DNA from: Pyxicephalus adspersus
Taxonomy: Eukaryota; Chordata; Amphibia; Anura; Pyxicephalidae
Length of the DNA stretch: 64,000 bases
NCBI RefSeq assembly: GCF_032062135.1
Contig: NC_092862.1
Coordinates: 97,210,435 to 97,274,434, forward strand
Direction: 5' to 3'
Shown here piece after piece: positions 34,451-45,615 of the stretch. Each line of letters starts with the position of its first letter. Position 1 is the first letter of the stretch. The position numbers and the translations under genes were made by a program. The notes under the pieces were generated by a model. That model searched no databases. It was not told the DNA's origin and saw only the letters and a program-made list of their open reading frames with translations.

Positions 34451-37400
34451 TCATTTTTGGTCAGATTGCCCTGATCCCCTGCCCATCCTTATGTTTCTGG
34501 TTGGGCTGGCGATCACTGCGGCCTCCCTGTGTATATTGTCACTCTCAGAGAGGTTTCTTTTGTCCTTTTTTCTTTTTCTTTTCCCTTTCTCAGTTGCATA
34601 GCCTTGCCCTGTTATGGATATGTTTTACATGCCCTGCGGCCCCTGGGGGGATACCGCGCCGGGCCCGGTTTAGTCGGGCGTGCCGGGGGCCCCCCCTCGG
34701 GACCATTGTACTACTTATACAGCTGGTGTCGACCATATTGTTTCTAGATGATACACTGGTGCTCTTGTGGTTGTCTTGGGGACCGTCAAGTCCTTCTCCC
34801 CTCTGTGAGTGTTTGTGTACTCACCAGACATGTTAGTTCACTAGGCGCCCTGATACGGGCTCGGGGACCGGGGGGGAACAAGCACCCCCTGGATGCTATT
34901 GCGCGACTGCTTCGACTTGGTTTTGAGTTTTTGTTTTTGTGTTTTTTGTTATTATTGTTTCAGTGTTCCCCCTCCCCTCTATTCCCCTGTATACACCTGG
35001 GAGCTCACGGCCAATTTTCCCTCCTGTCGGGCTGGGTTATATGGGGGTCTAAGCAGCGATCAGTAGATAATACACTCTGATGGCTACTAAAGTTTTATCA
35101 CTTAATGTGCGTGGTTTAAACTCCAATACCAAAGGGAAGCTGGCTCTCCGGGAATTTTAAACGCCATTCGGCGGATATCGTATTTTTACAGGAGATGCAC
35201 TTTGATAGCTCGGGCACCTTTGACTTTGTATCCAAATTTTACCCAACTGCTCATGCAGCCAACTCTCCTTTCTTATCTTGCATGGTAACCTGCGGGGTGT
35301 CCCATTAACTCTATGTAATATATATGCGCCCAATCAAGGACAAGACAGGTTTCTTGCTAAGACAATGGCCCTCTTAGAGGAGTTCACGCACACGTATCTT
35401 ATTGTTGGGGGTGATATTAATTCCATCTTCTCCCTGACTCAAGATAGACTGTCATTGCCTATACCTTCTCCATCTCCGGTAGTATTGCAACATGCCAAAT
35501 TGTTTAGGCAATTGATTAGACATCACCAGCTTTATAATAGTTGGAGAATTCACCACCCCACCCCCCATGGCAATTAAAGATGACCAATGGATACCACGGT
35601 ATGACCCGTCCCACATAGCTTCCTGGTTTGAGCACTAATATAACCAGTTATATTGTACGGTGCACCAGACACAAGCCTCTATGGGCCCCAATTTGCACTC
35701 CAATATAAACTCCTACCTGGCTGACCTGACTCTCCCCACATTACAAGCTGAACATCTGGAGCACCTTAATAAACCCGTTACTGCGGAGGAAATAGGTCAT
35801 TCTCACCTCCCTTCGCATAAAGTGCCGGGCCCAGACGGTTTACCGTATTTATAATATAAAACCTTTTTGCCAACTCTTCTCCCCTATTTGGTGGACCTGT
35901 TTAATGACTTTCTCCAAGGTAAGCCTATCCCACCTACTATGTCATATTCCCATATAACTGTGATTCCCAAGCCGGGTAAAGATCCGATGGACTGTGCAAA
36001 TTATAGACCTATAGCGCTACTGAATTCAGATCTTAAAATCTACTCTAAGATTTTGGCTAAAAGGCTTTCCAAACTCTTGCCATTCCTTATACACAGGGAC
36101 CAAACGGGTTTCATACCATACCGCCACGCAAGTGATAACATCCGGAGAGTGATCAACGTTATTGATATCCTCAACAAACGTAAAACCCCTTCCCTAGTGC
36201 TTAGCTTAGACGCTGAAAAGGCATTTGACCGACTTAGTTGGCCATTTATGTTCTCTACCCTTACCAAAATGGGATTTTCCGGCCCATTTGTTAGAGCAAT
36301 ACGTTCCCTCTACAGTTGTCTGCGGCCTCTGTTAAGTTGCCTCATGCCTCCTCTAAACTATTCCCCATCTGGAATGGGACACGACAAGGCTGCCCCTTGT
36401 CTCCCCTACTCTTTGCTCTTAGTGTTGACCCCCTGGCGGAGAGAATCAGATCCAACCCCAATATCCATGGTGTTACCGTAAAGGATACTTCCTACAAAAT
36501 GTCATTATATGCAGATGATGTACTGCTTACATTGACACAACCTACCACCACCCTCCCAAATTTGTGGTCTGAACTTGGTGCCTTTAGTACTGTCTCGGAC
36601 TATAAGGTGAACTCCTCGAAATCCGAGGCCTTACCCTTATATATACCCCCCTCGCAACTCTCAGCGTTAAAAAATAGTTATTCTTTTACCTGGCGAGAGC
36701 GCTCCTTAAACTATTTGAGCACCCAAATAACAGCTACATACACTCAGCTATATACTTGCAACTTCCCCCCATTGTTCCAGGAACTAAATGACTACTTGAA
36801 TAAATGGAAGGGACACTCATTGTCGCTCTTGGGGAGAATTGCGTCAGTGAAGATGATGGTATTGCCCAAGCTCCTATATTTGTTTGAAACCCTCCCGGTT
36901 TGGGTCCCTCTCCCTACCTTGAAGAAGTTACAGGCTAGTCTTTTGAACTTTATCTGGGCTCACAAACGTCACAGACTTTCAAAGTCAGTGGTTTGTACAC
37001 CTAAAGCACTCGGAGGTATGGGGGCTCTGGACCTGATAAAATACTATGTGGCGACGCATCTTCGCTACTTACCCTCCTGGACTATGTTAGTCTCCCCCAG
37101 TGTATGTCTGAAGTTGGAGGAAGCTTGTATTTCCCCACTTCATCCTAATGTGATGCTTTGGAGCTCCTCCTGGTTAATGCTCGAGAGGGATTTGCTGTCC
37201 CCGATGGTTTTTATGAGGAATATCTGGAGAACGTATAATTCTAAGTACAATCTTTCCTCTCGGGGCTCTGTGCTTACATCTATCATACGAACCCCTCTGA
37301 TACCTGACAGCTTAGCTAGAAATATGTGGCAGCCATGGCAAGACCGGGGGCTTTTTCATCTACGAAATGTATTACATTTCATTTTTTACATTTGCTTTCC

Positions 37401-38378
37401 TTTTCGGGGTTGCAGGAAAAATTTGATCCCCCTCAAACATCCTTTTTTGCTTACCTACAGATTAGACATTACATACAATCACTCCACTCTGTGCCCAGAT
37501 TCACTTGAAATAACTCCTTTTGAGAGAATTTGCATTGGAGGTCCATTTTCTAAGGGCTTCATTTCCTTAATTTATGGCCTTCTGCAGGAATCAGCAAGGG
37601 AGGTATCTGGTAAATTTGTATACATGAGTACCTGTAAGAGTATTTTGGGCGGTGCCCTGGGGCAGGATACATGGTCCACACTGTGGCAAGCAGCAAATAA
37701 AAGCTCAATATGTACACTTTATAAAGAAAATCTTTACAAGATTTTGTTCCGCTGGTATCATACGCCGGCGGTGTTACACCGCCTGTTTCCGGAGGTAGAT
37801 CCGGCTTGCTGGCGCTGCGGGTCCCATTATGGGACTCTGGAACATATTTTTTGGTCCTCCCCTTATTCAGGGCTATTGGGGGAGAGTCAATGCACTAATT
37901 GGGGACGTGACTCAACAACGATTTCCCCTTGACCTGCTTCACCACTTGCTGGGATTGCCCCTTATGGACCTCCCCAAGTCCGCCCATCAGCTTATTACAC
38001 ATATTTTAGTGGCTGCTCGTACTCTAATCTCCACTAAATGGAAATCCAGACTGCCCCCTCTATGGAGGATTTGTATGCTCCTATTCAAGACATACGCCTG
38101 ATGGAGTACCTCACTGCCCTCCTCCGAAACAGGGTTGCGAAATTTGAACAGATATGGGAACCTTGGGATGCCTACTATACCAGTCTACAGGTTTAATATG
38201 TCGCTGGTTCCAGACGCCACTGTGCTTTTTTACTGTTACTTACGTCAGAGTTTTATGTACCATTATCGGATGTACCTATCACCCTGTATGCTGTGTTTAC
38301 GAGATGTTTTGCTGTATAAGCCTGGTTGTCTTTGTATGTGAAAATGTTCAATAAAACTTCAGTTTCAAAAAAAAAAAA
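34451..38378 (+). mobile_element. L1-clade LINE, 5'-truncated, with poly(A) tail
   Basis: A plus-strand insertion of about 3.9 kb ending AATAAAACTTCAGTTTC plus an A12 tail (38367-38378), flanked by a 13-bp near-perfect duplication. 34451-35080 is G+C-rich and non-coding in the sense of any known protein, so it is probably the inter-ORF or untranslated part; ORF1 is not seen. ORF2 begins at about 35081. The AYADD-type motif, poly(A) tail and CCHC-like C-terminus separate it from the CR1 and Tx1 copies in this window. Confidence 0.88.
35081..38210 (+). pseudogene. L1 ORF2 (endonuclease-RT), broken
   Basis: Start ATG at 35081 opens the APE-type endonuclease (MATKVLSLNVRGLNS), soon hit by a stop; in the next frame come DIVFLQEMHF, then NIYAPNQGQD and VGGDINSIF (35310-35430). 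At about 35575 the endonuclease text (WRIHHPTP) jumps to the pre-RT linker, losing roughly 200 codons. RT follows: KVPGPDGLPY (35820), NYRPIALLNSDLKIYSKILA (36000), LSLDAEKAFDRLSWP (36205), then a shift into frame 36316-37932 with GTRQGCPLSPLLF and YADDVLL (36508). The C-terminal Cys motif CWRCG-x8-H is at 37805. A further shift near 37860 and stops end it near 38200. L1 ORF2 nicks DNA and primes reverse transcription on the target; this copy cannot. Confidence 0.88.
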
Positions 38379-38386
38379 GACTAGAC

Positions 38387-38520
38387 TTAGCTAGAATTAG
38401 CCGGACTTAGCTAGACATAGACAGAATACATTTCCTAAAAATCATTTGCCATTAGTTTGGCAAATGTTTTTATTCCTGGACCAGATCCATTCCAAGTTGG
38501 AGAGCTTTAATAAATCAGGC
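38387..38520. mobile_element. partial palindromic MITE (right half)
   Basis: Ends GAGAGCTTTAATAAATCAGGC and contains CAAATGTTTTTATTCCTGGACC, matching the family of 24187-24414. The left half is missing where the L1 target duplication begins. Confidence 0.6.
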
Positions 38521-39185
38521 TCAGTATATAGAGGATGCTGTTATTGCAAACAGGTTGTGGCCTCCGATAGCAGGAGTAACAGCAGCAGTATTAAGCACAC
38601 TAGATGTTGCCTCTAGGCACTAAAGTATCCTATGTTATGGCCTAGGTGCCCTAGGGTCACAATATAATTACCCCAACGTAACAATGGTATCTAGCAATCT
38701 TATATACTATAAGAGTATTTTTTTCTCTCAAGGTTATGACTAGCTCATAGACATGTTTCCTATAATTAAGGTTTAGGAAATGATTTAGAAAAGAATTGGA
38801 AGAGAGCAAAAGGTAGGGCACTACAGATGTTGATGGCTTTAGGTTTCCTGCTAAAAGAATTGAATGAAGGGAAAAGAAAAAACCTGAGTAGGCAATTCTA
38901 GCACTGCTTATTTCGGAAATGGTGGGGCCTAGAGTTAAAGCTGTAAGGTCAAAGTAATCGGAGCCCTAACTGTTCTTTCATGTTAAGTTTACTTTAACTA
39001 CTTTGGCTTTCACACATGTTCTCCACTTGTGAGCTTGTGCAACTCCTTAGTCTTATTACTAACTTTTTGTCTTGCAAAATGTATTTATTTTTTGCAGTTC
39101 CTAAATGTAATTAATTAATAAAACAAAAAAAAAAAAACACTTTTTTTATTTAAATTATTAGTTTTAAGAAACATTTGGCATGGAG
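38521..39185. other. unassigned sequence
   Basis: No supported feature. Confidence 0.55.
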
Positions 39186-39352
39186 TAGTTAGACTTTCAT
39201 GCCAAAACCTGGGTGATCCAAGAAACCTGCAATGGACTGTCCAGGATTGGAAACATTTGCTAAATAATAGCAAATGATTTTTAAGAAATCCATTCCAGGT
39301 TAACTGGATCACTAAGTCTCCCCCATGAAAGAGCTTTAGAAAAGCAGACCTG
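39186..39352. mobile_element. diverged palindromic MITE copy
   Basis: Self-complementary core: AACCTGGGTGATCCA on the left with TGGATCACTAAG on the right, and ATTTGCTA…TAGCAAAT in the centre. Ends GAAAGAGCTTTAGAAAAGCAGACCTG, a degraded version of the family end. Confidence 0.55.
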
Positions 39353-42113
39353 TTGTGTTATTGTAGTTACAAACATACAATTTGATTCCCTTTTTGTCCA
39401 GCTTAAAATGACACTAAAATTATCACTGTAAAAGAAATAGAGGTAATATGTGTTAAAATGGGGAGAAGTTTTTTACAGAATAGTTGGAGAACCAATGAAA
39501 AAAAAGTAAAAAATCTCCCAAAGAGTAAAAAAACTGCTCAAAAGTTTAAGATAGCCTAAAAGGATGAAAGTCATAAAAAGATGCCAGGGGTGCTAACCTT
39601 ACCTCGCTCTTCTCAGACCTTTATGGGTTGTCAGTCTAACTCGGACCCAAATCAAATACGTTTTTTTTTCAGAATGCATTTGTGTTTGGGTTTCACATGC
39701 ATCATTGTAGTAGTTTGTAAATATTTTAACAAAAGCCTAATATAATCTATTTTAAACCCTATTTCTCTTGTCTAATCTGTTCCTTCATAAGTAGCCATTG
39801 CTCCTGGGTCCTTACCATATATAATTCCTGACTAAAGGATTCATTAATAATCGCACCTCCAGGTTATCCCACTGACACTGACAGCTTGACATTTGATTTA
39901 AATTGCCCAAATTATAATTTTAATACTGAAGAATTACCTAATAATTAACTAAACATACAACCAATATTGACAAGAAAGGATCATTGCATGTCCACTGACC
40001 CTAACACATAACTCAAGTCTACTCTTGTCTCTAGCTGTCCCCAAAACTTGCAATCTGTTGTGAAAAGAAAAAAAAATAACCATATACTAAAATCTAGGGG
40101 CAGGTGGGCAGGGCCACCTCACCTTCCTGTCAATCTTTCTGGAATATTAATTTTATACTTTATGCTGCATCTAGTGAAAGCAAAATTTAAAGTTTCATAG
40201 ACAGGATCTGTAGCCCATATCTATACAAGGCCATTCATCGTCTTACGTCACAAATTGAAATGATCCTATTTTTAAAATGTCTTGATATACATCAGTTCTC
40301 ACCATATGTAGAGGTGTGAACCCAAATCCTCATTGCATCTCAAGTTTACTGCCAAATTTTAGAGGGAGATAGAATGCATCTTTTTTTATTCATCACATAA
40401 TATCCTACATAATATTCTTTGAAAGTATGTACTTTATGATTTGGATAAATAAAGTCTCTTATTTTCTTATTGTATCTTTAAAATGCAATAATTCTTTATG
40501 AAACATATCATCCTTACCGTCAACAAATCTTTCAAGTGCATAATAAATAAAAAAAATCAGCATACAAATAAAAGAGTTTTCAAATACACTGGTTGGGTAA
40601 AACAATAGGGTGGGAAAACAAATTAAAAATCTTCAGAGTTGTTTAACAAACAACAGGGGGATCACATCAAAAATTCTTACTGCTGTAGATAGAATTTTTT
40701 TTTTACTTTTTGTAGTGTTTTTTAGGTCTTTTCTAAGTATTCCATAGAAATATTATCCCTACATTAAGAAATATCATACCCATCCTTATGCTATTTTTTT
40801 TATTTTTATACCTGCATGCCATTCTGAAATGACTTAGTAATACCCTTAAAATTGGACACTTTTATTTCCACATTATTATGTAATCTGCAGAGGTTCCAAT
40901 ATGAGCATCTTTTGTATCCTGAAAGTAAAAATGTTCACATATTTCTGCACATTTTTGGCATAAATTAGGACATCCTAGAACACCATGCCAAACAAAATTT
41001 CCATATATATGAATTTATATTTATTCTTAACAAAATGTAAAAATAATGTAAAGTATGCAGGCAAATTTAACATAGCTCACGTTAAATGATTTAAACTGAT
41101 GCTGCTAAATTTGGTCTGTGGATCTAGTTCATGAGTGACCTATAGTCCTAAAATGGATAAGTAGCAGCAAGGGAGAGGGGGACTTCACAGCTGCACTGAT
41201 GCAGGTGTAGCTCAGACAGACTGCTGAAAATATTACAAACCTACAGTATATTACAAAAAATAAGGATGGGACAACAGCACAAGCTTCACAATGTATTGTT
41301 CAATCTATTGACAATGTTAAGAAAAACTATTAAAGTTAAGTTACTTAAATCACCCTGTAGAAATGTCCTAATGGTTTATTGCTTTTTCTGCAAATTTCTA
41401 AGTTAGCTTAGGGTATTTATGGCTCAAACTCAGTAGGGATGCAAGAAAAAAAAAACAACATGGTTGCAGTTCTATGACAGAAACAATGAAACATTGCTTT
41501 CCGATGAATAACTACACAGAAATGTTCTTCTGCTGTGAGCCATAATTGTCTCGATTCTTCCTCATAGTTCTACTGAAGCATTAAGTTTTATTCTATATTG
41601 TGTACTTGAAAGAATCCGTAAACTAGTTTGCTTTCTTTTTTTTTACATGCCACAAAGTAATGTTAAAAAAATATTAAAAAATCTTTATTATGCAAACTAA
41701 ATGAAAAGCTTAGCTTTTGAAGTTTCTAAGATACATTTACATATAAAGTTATATAATTTAGGCTTTATAATTTATACTGTTGTATCAGTGCAACAGGCTT
41801 AGTCTGATAGAGTTCAAGTAGGTTACAACAGAGAAGGTAGACACCAGCATTTTAAATGGCTCTATAGTTTAGAATTATTGTTACAGTAATGTGGCTAATT
41901 AGCTGAATTTACATACAAATGTAGAAGTGTTATAAGCTGTGCTATTCTTTTGTAAGACCAACCTGAGGTGTGGCAGAGATTTTAGTGGCTAAAAGTAAAT
42001 GTTGCCACACATCTTTAAATTGTTACAGCTTGACACTTCACGTAATGACACCTTCATTGTTTACAGAAACTGACTATGGAGCTATATCAATCACCACAGC
42101 AGCAAAATTCACA
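39353..42113. other. unassigned AT-rich sequence
   Basis: Nearly 2.8 kb without any element end, tandem repeat or protein similarity that I can see. Confidence 0.55.
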
Positions 42114-42115
42114 TA

Positions 42116-42825
42116 CCGTGTTTCCCCGATTTTAGGACATCCCCATTAAGTAAGCCACCCCCGATTTTTAAAAAAATAATTAAAATAAGACACTCACCTG
42201 TTTATAAGACAGCTCCAGATATCTGATCCTGCGTGTGTGTCCTTTATGCTGGCTGCAGCGTGTGTGTCTTTGATGCTGGCTGCAGGGCATGTCTATTCCT
42301 GAGCCAAACTTAAAGTAAAAAGCCTGCACACGTGCCCCCGCGATTCTGAACAAGGAAGCAAGCTGCTGATCCCTGCCCTAACGGAGATCCCTGCACTTTA
42401 TTACGGGTAAGTGATCAGAAGGGGACAATGGAGTCAATGGAATAGAGTGATCAGAAGGGGACAATCATTTCATAGTGATCAGAAGGGGACAATCATTTCA
42501 TAGTGATCAGAAGGGGACAATCATTTCATAGTGATCAGAAGGGGACAATCATTTCATAGTGATCGGAAGGGGATAATCAATGGCATAGAGTGATCAGAAG
42601 GGGATAATCAATGGCATAGAGTGATCAGAAGGGGACAATCATTGCATAGAGTGATCAGAAGGGGACAATCAATGGAACATGAGTGATCATGAGTGACTTT
42701 CAACAATAAATGTGTACTGTAGTCTTCTTCATAGAAAAATAAGACATCCCCTGAAAATAAGACCCAGGGCATATTTTGGCATTTCAAAAAATATAAGAGA
42801 GTGCCTTATAATCGGGGAAACAGGG
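42116..42825. mobile_element. TA-flanked TIR element with minisatellite core
   Basis: TA dinucleotides at 42114-42115 and 42826-42827 flank inverted ends CCGTGTTTCCCCGATTTTA and TATAATCGGGGAAACAGGG. Inner 'ATAAGAC' motifs occur near both ends. No transposase. The core is a tandem repeat (42411-42690) that also occurs, reversed, in the element at 61208-61750. TA duplication suggests a Tc1/mariner-like or similar mechanism, not proven. Confidence 0.8.
42411..42690 (+). repeat. minisatellite, 28-36 bp unit
   Basis: Units start with GTGATCAGAAGGGGACAATC at 42411, 42447, 42475, 42503, 42531, 42559, 42590, 42621, 42651 and (partial) 42683. The four central periods are exactly 28 bp; outer units are 30-36 bp. 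Confidence 0.95.
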
Positions 42826-42827
42826 TA

Positions 42828-43818
42828 AACTGAGGATGGAGCTTGATATATATGTATTCCAGTAGCTTGCAACACAACCAACTTACTGGCTATCTCCTCT
42901 ATATTTGTAAGTCCTACAGCAAACTGGAAGTTGAAGGCTTGAGTCCACTTTCCCTAACCAGCTGGGTCTTTGCCTCCACTTTACACTTCAAGGAACCAGC
43001 ACAAAAATGTCCCACAGCTCTATCTGAAAGACCCCACAGATACAAGCCTTCCCTCAAGATGGCCACCCCCATGACAAGAGACATTGTGAAACATAGAAAA
43101 TACATTAAAATACCACCAGAGACAGTGGTAACTACTATACCTACTGCTGTACACTGTGACATTTTCCTCTCAATGGTTCTGAAAGGGCAAAGTAGCATTC
43201 TTTTTAGTTATGAATCCAGAAGATTTTCCATGTACTACCTAACTGTATAGACTATATTGCCACATATATCAGTGAACCTGTGGCTTTATCGGTATAGTCA
43301 CTACTTGCACCTCCTGAATAACATTCACAGTCCATAATCCTCAATGACTGAACGATTTGTCAGTCAGGTTTCTAGAATACTTCCTCCCAACCTTGCTTAA
43401 AATTACTGGCCACTTCAGCGACTTACTAAACAAGCAGACATGCAATTATTTAAAATACAAATAATGCTCATAAAAATTGTAATAATAATGTGATCTTTAG
43501 TTCCTGGTTATCTGAAACTCAAAGCCACTTCTTAAGGGAAGACTTTAAGCATAAAAAAATATTTTCTATAAACAGAACAGCATCCAAAAGTAACAACTGA
43601 CAAAAGTTTACCCACAAAATAATATAAAAGATAAAAAAGCTAAAAATAAAATTAATGAGATCCTAAAATTAAGGAGCAAGAAATAATTTGGAGCAAGAAA
43701 CAAACCTGTAATTAATCGATTGTTTCCATGTCCTAAAAGACTGCCCGACCCAGGGAGACAAGCACTTGCTACCCATCCCTCATTCACAGTGCATAGTAGG
43801 TTTTTTTTACACTTAAAG
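42828..43818. other. unassigned sequence
   Basis: Frames of 135 codons (plus, 42843-43250) and 94 codons (minus, 43198-42914) overlap here. Neither has a recognised domain and neither is called as a gene. Confidence 0.45.
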
Positions 43819-43823
43819 ATCAG

Positions 43824-44050
43824 TGTCATACTTACCTCTTCCTCACTAAAGTGCAGACACCTCTCTCCCATGCATGCGGACAGTTCTGACTCTGGGCATG
43901 CCTACGCCAGCAAGCTTTATCAGTTTCGCCGGCCAATCAGAAAATTAGCCTCTTAATCATCCCTGGCTATTTAGCTAGCTCAGACACAGCACTCAGTGTT
44001 CGTGCAATGCGTCTCCACTAGTGCCAAACCCTATTTTCTAAGCTGGTTAC
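43824..44050 (+). mobile_element. solo LTR, 5' part (continues at 48888-49414)
   Basis: Begins TGTCATACTTACCTCTTCC directly after ATCAG (43819-43823); the other end of the LTR (…TGACA, 49414) is followed by the same ATCAG (49415-49419). TGTCA/TGACA ends and a 5-bp duplication define an LTR. U3-like features: CCAATCAG near 43933 and GGCTATTTAGC near 43964. The Tx1 insertion separates this part from the rest; the junction position is approximate. Confidence 0.82.
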
Positions 44051-44118
44051 TGGTTACCTGTTGATTAATTCAGTGTTTCCGCTGGCCCCTTTTTTCCCAC
44101 TATACACTGGCAATTAAA

Positions 44119-44862
44119 ATGGTGGAACAAACTGGAGGAAAAGGGCTGCAGCTGAAATATGCAAATTCCCTGCAAGACCACTGATCAGGTGTATACACGC
44201 TAACTCTCCAAAACATCGCTGCATATCGCAAATTTCGTAATTAACAATGTTGAAATTCAAGGGTGGTAATGTACCATGCTTGACCTTGAGAGTAAGGTGC
44301 TGTTAACCACCTACTTCTATAGCCTCTTTGTAAATTACATCATTGCATTTCTCTCTAATTATTGCTCTGAGGTCAATTTTGGAGGAGGTAACAAACTGTT
44401 GTGGAATCTGGAATGGCAAGCTCCAGTGTAAAGTGAAGTTTAAACCTGACCTAAGTGGTATTGGTGGTGTAAAGCATCCACCATCGGAGTTCTCCCTGGG
44501 ATAGAGGATACCTGTTTTATGCAGGAATGCCAATATTCTGCCATAAATGTAATAGCTTTGACAACACTGAAGCAACATGCAATAAAACCAGTCACACTAC
44601 AATAAATTGTGATACAAGACCCATATGTAATTTAAATGAAAGTTCCTCTCACCTTTTTAGGAATTGTGAGATCATAAGATCATATGCTAAAGTCGCCTCC
44701 AACCCTCTGGCTGTAGTGGAAGGCCAGTTCGGGGAGTCAAGCGCTGCCGCTGTTCATCCAGAGGCAGATGCTCCTCCTGTAGCTAACTTGGCGTTACAAG
44801 CCCCGGCAACATCAGCTCAGCGGGAGCCTGAGGAGGAGATGAAAACTATGCCTAGCAATTAG
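44119..44862 (+). pseudogene. Tx1-type ORF1 (nucleic-acid binding)
   Basis: A possible start ATG is at 44119 (MVEQTGGKGLQLKYA). Frames then shift. FYSLFVNYIIAFLSNYCSEV (44300-44360) and IWNGKLQCKVKFKPD followed by GIGGVKHPPSEFSLG (44405-44500) match the central ORF1 domain. From 44527 one frame of 111 codons carries CCHC-like knuckles (CHKCNSFDNTEATC, then a Cys pair and HLFRNC) and an acidic Ala/Pro-rich tail. The product would coat element RNA. At least three frame breaks. Confidence 0.72.
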
Positions 44863-45174
44863 GATGCGGTCAAAGAGGGTGACGCCCTGTGGAGTAGTCT
44901 GCGGGCTGAAGGACCCCTGGACAGCGGAGACAAGGACATGAGGGTGGCACCAGTACAGACAGTGAGGAAACAAAGATCAAGAGAAGTTGTATAAAACTGG
45001 TTTCAGGTATGGAAAGAGCACCTGTTGATGATGCACTGAATCTAGATATGATCAATATGGTCAGTCAGAGAATACTTGATGAAAGTCAAAATTTTGGATC
45101 AGTGTCTTCAAGTGAAGGGAGTGCTCCAAACTCTCCTGCTTGTGCTAAAATTCAGGACATTGATTATGAACCAT

Positions 45175-45615
45175 GAGCGAACTAAAAATTGTCTCCTTAA
45201 ATTTAAGAAGCTTAAAGGGCCCAACAAGGAGGGCTGCCTTTTTTGATTTTTTGTGCACCATAACTTTCAGATTTGTTGTTTTCAGTAATGCGGTAATAAT
45301 TACCTCCCAAATTATGATTATTTGAGGAACTCCTGGAAATATGGTCCATCAAACTGGTCAGGAGACAACGAGTGCCAAGCCACTGGAATTGGAATCCTAT
45401 TCAAAGGTACTGATTTTAAAATTTTATCTTTTAATGAAATAGTGCCGGGCAGTGCAATAATTGTCAAGTTGGAACATCATGGCATGAAAATTAGAGTTTG
45501 TAACATTTACAGTCCAGTTCAAAAAAAAGAATGGATGGACTTCCTGAACACTATCCAACATTTCTTTTCAGGAGCCCCACCTATCATCATCTGTGGTGAT
45601 TTTATTTGTGTTCCT
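45175..45615 (+). pseudogene. Tx1-type ORF2, endonuclease part
   Basis: MSELKIVSLNLRSLKGPTRR at 45175 is an APE-type endonuclease start. After frame shifts the frame from 45322 gives GIGILFKG, VCNIYSPVQKKEWMDFL and IIICGDFICV. This frame stops being element-like at about 45615, where the insertion begins. Confidence 0.75.

Noticed and set aside
34501..35080. Overlapping 110-codon plus frames upstream of L1 ORF2
   Set aside because: Low-complexity, G+C-rich translation without an L1 ORF1 signature; treated as untranslated L1 sequence.
42411..42690. CRISPR-like regular repeat array
   Set aside because: Adjacent units run together without unique spacers; it is a minisatellite inside a transposon of a eukaryotic genome.
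42843..43250. 135-codon plus frame and overlapping 94-codon minus frame
   Set aside because: No family recognised; overlapping frames on both strands argue against a real gene.
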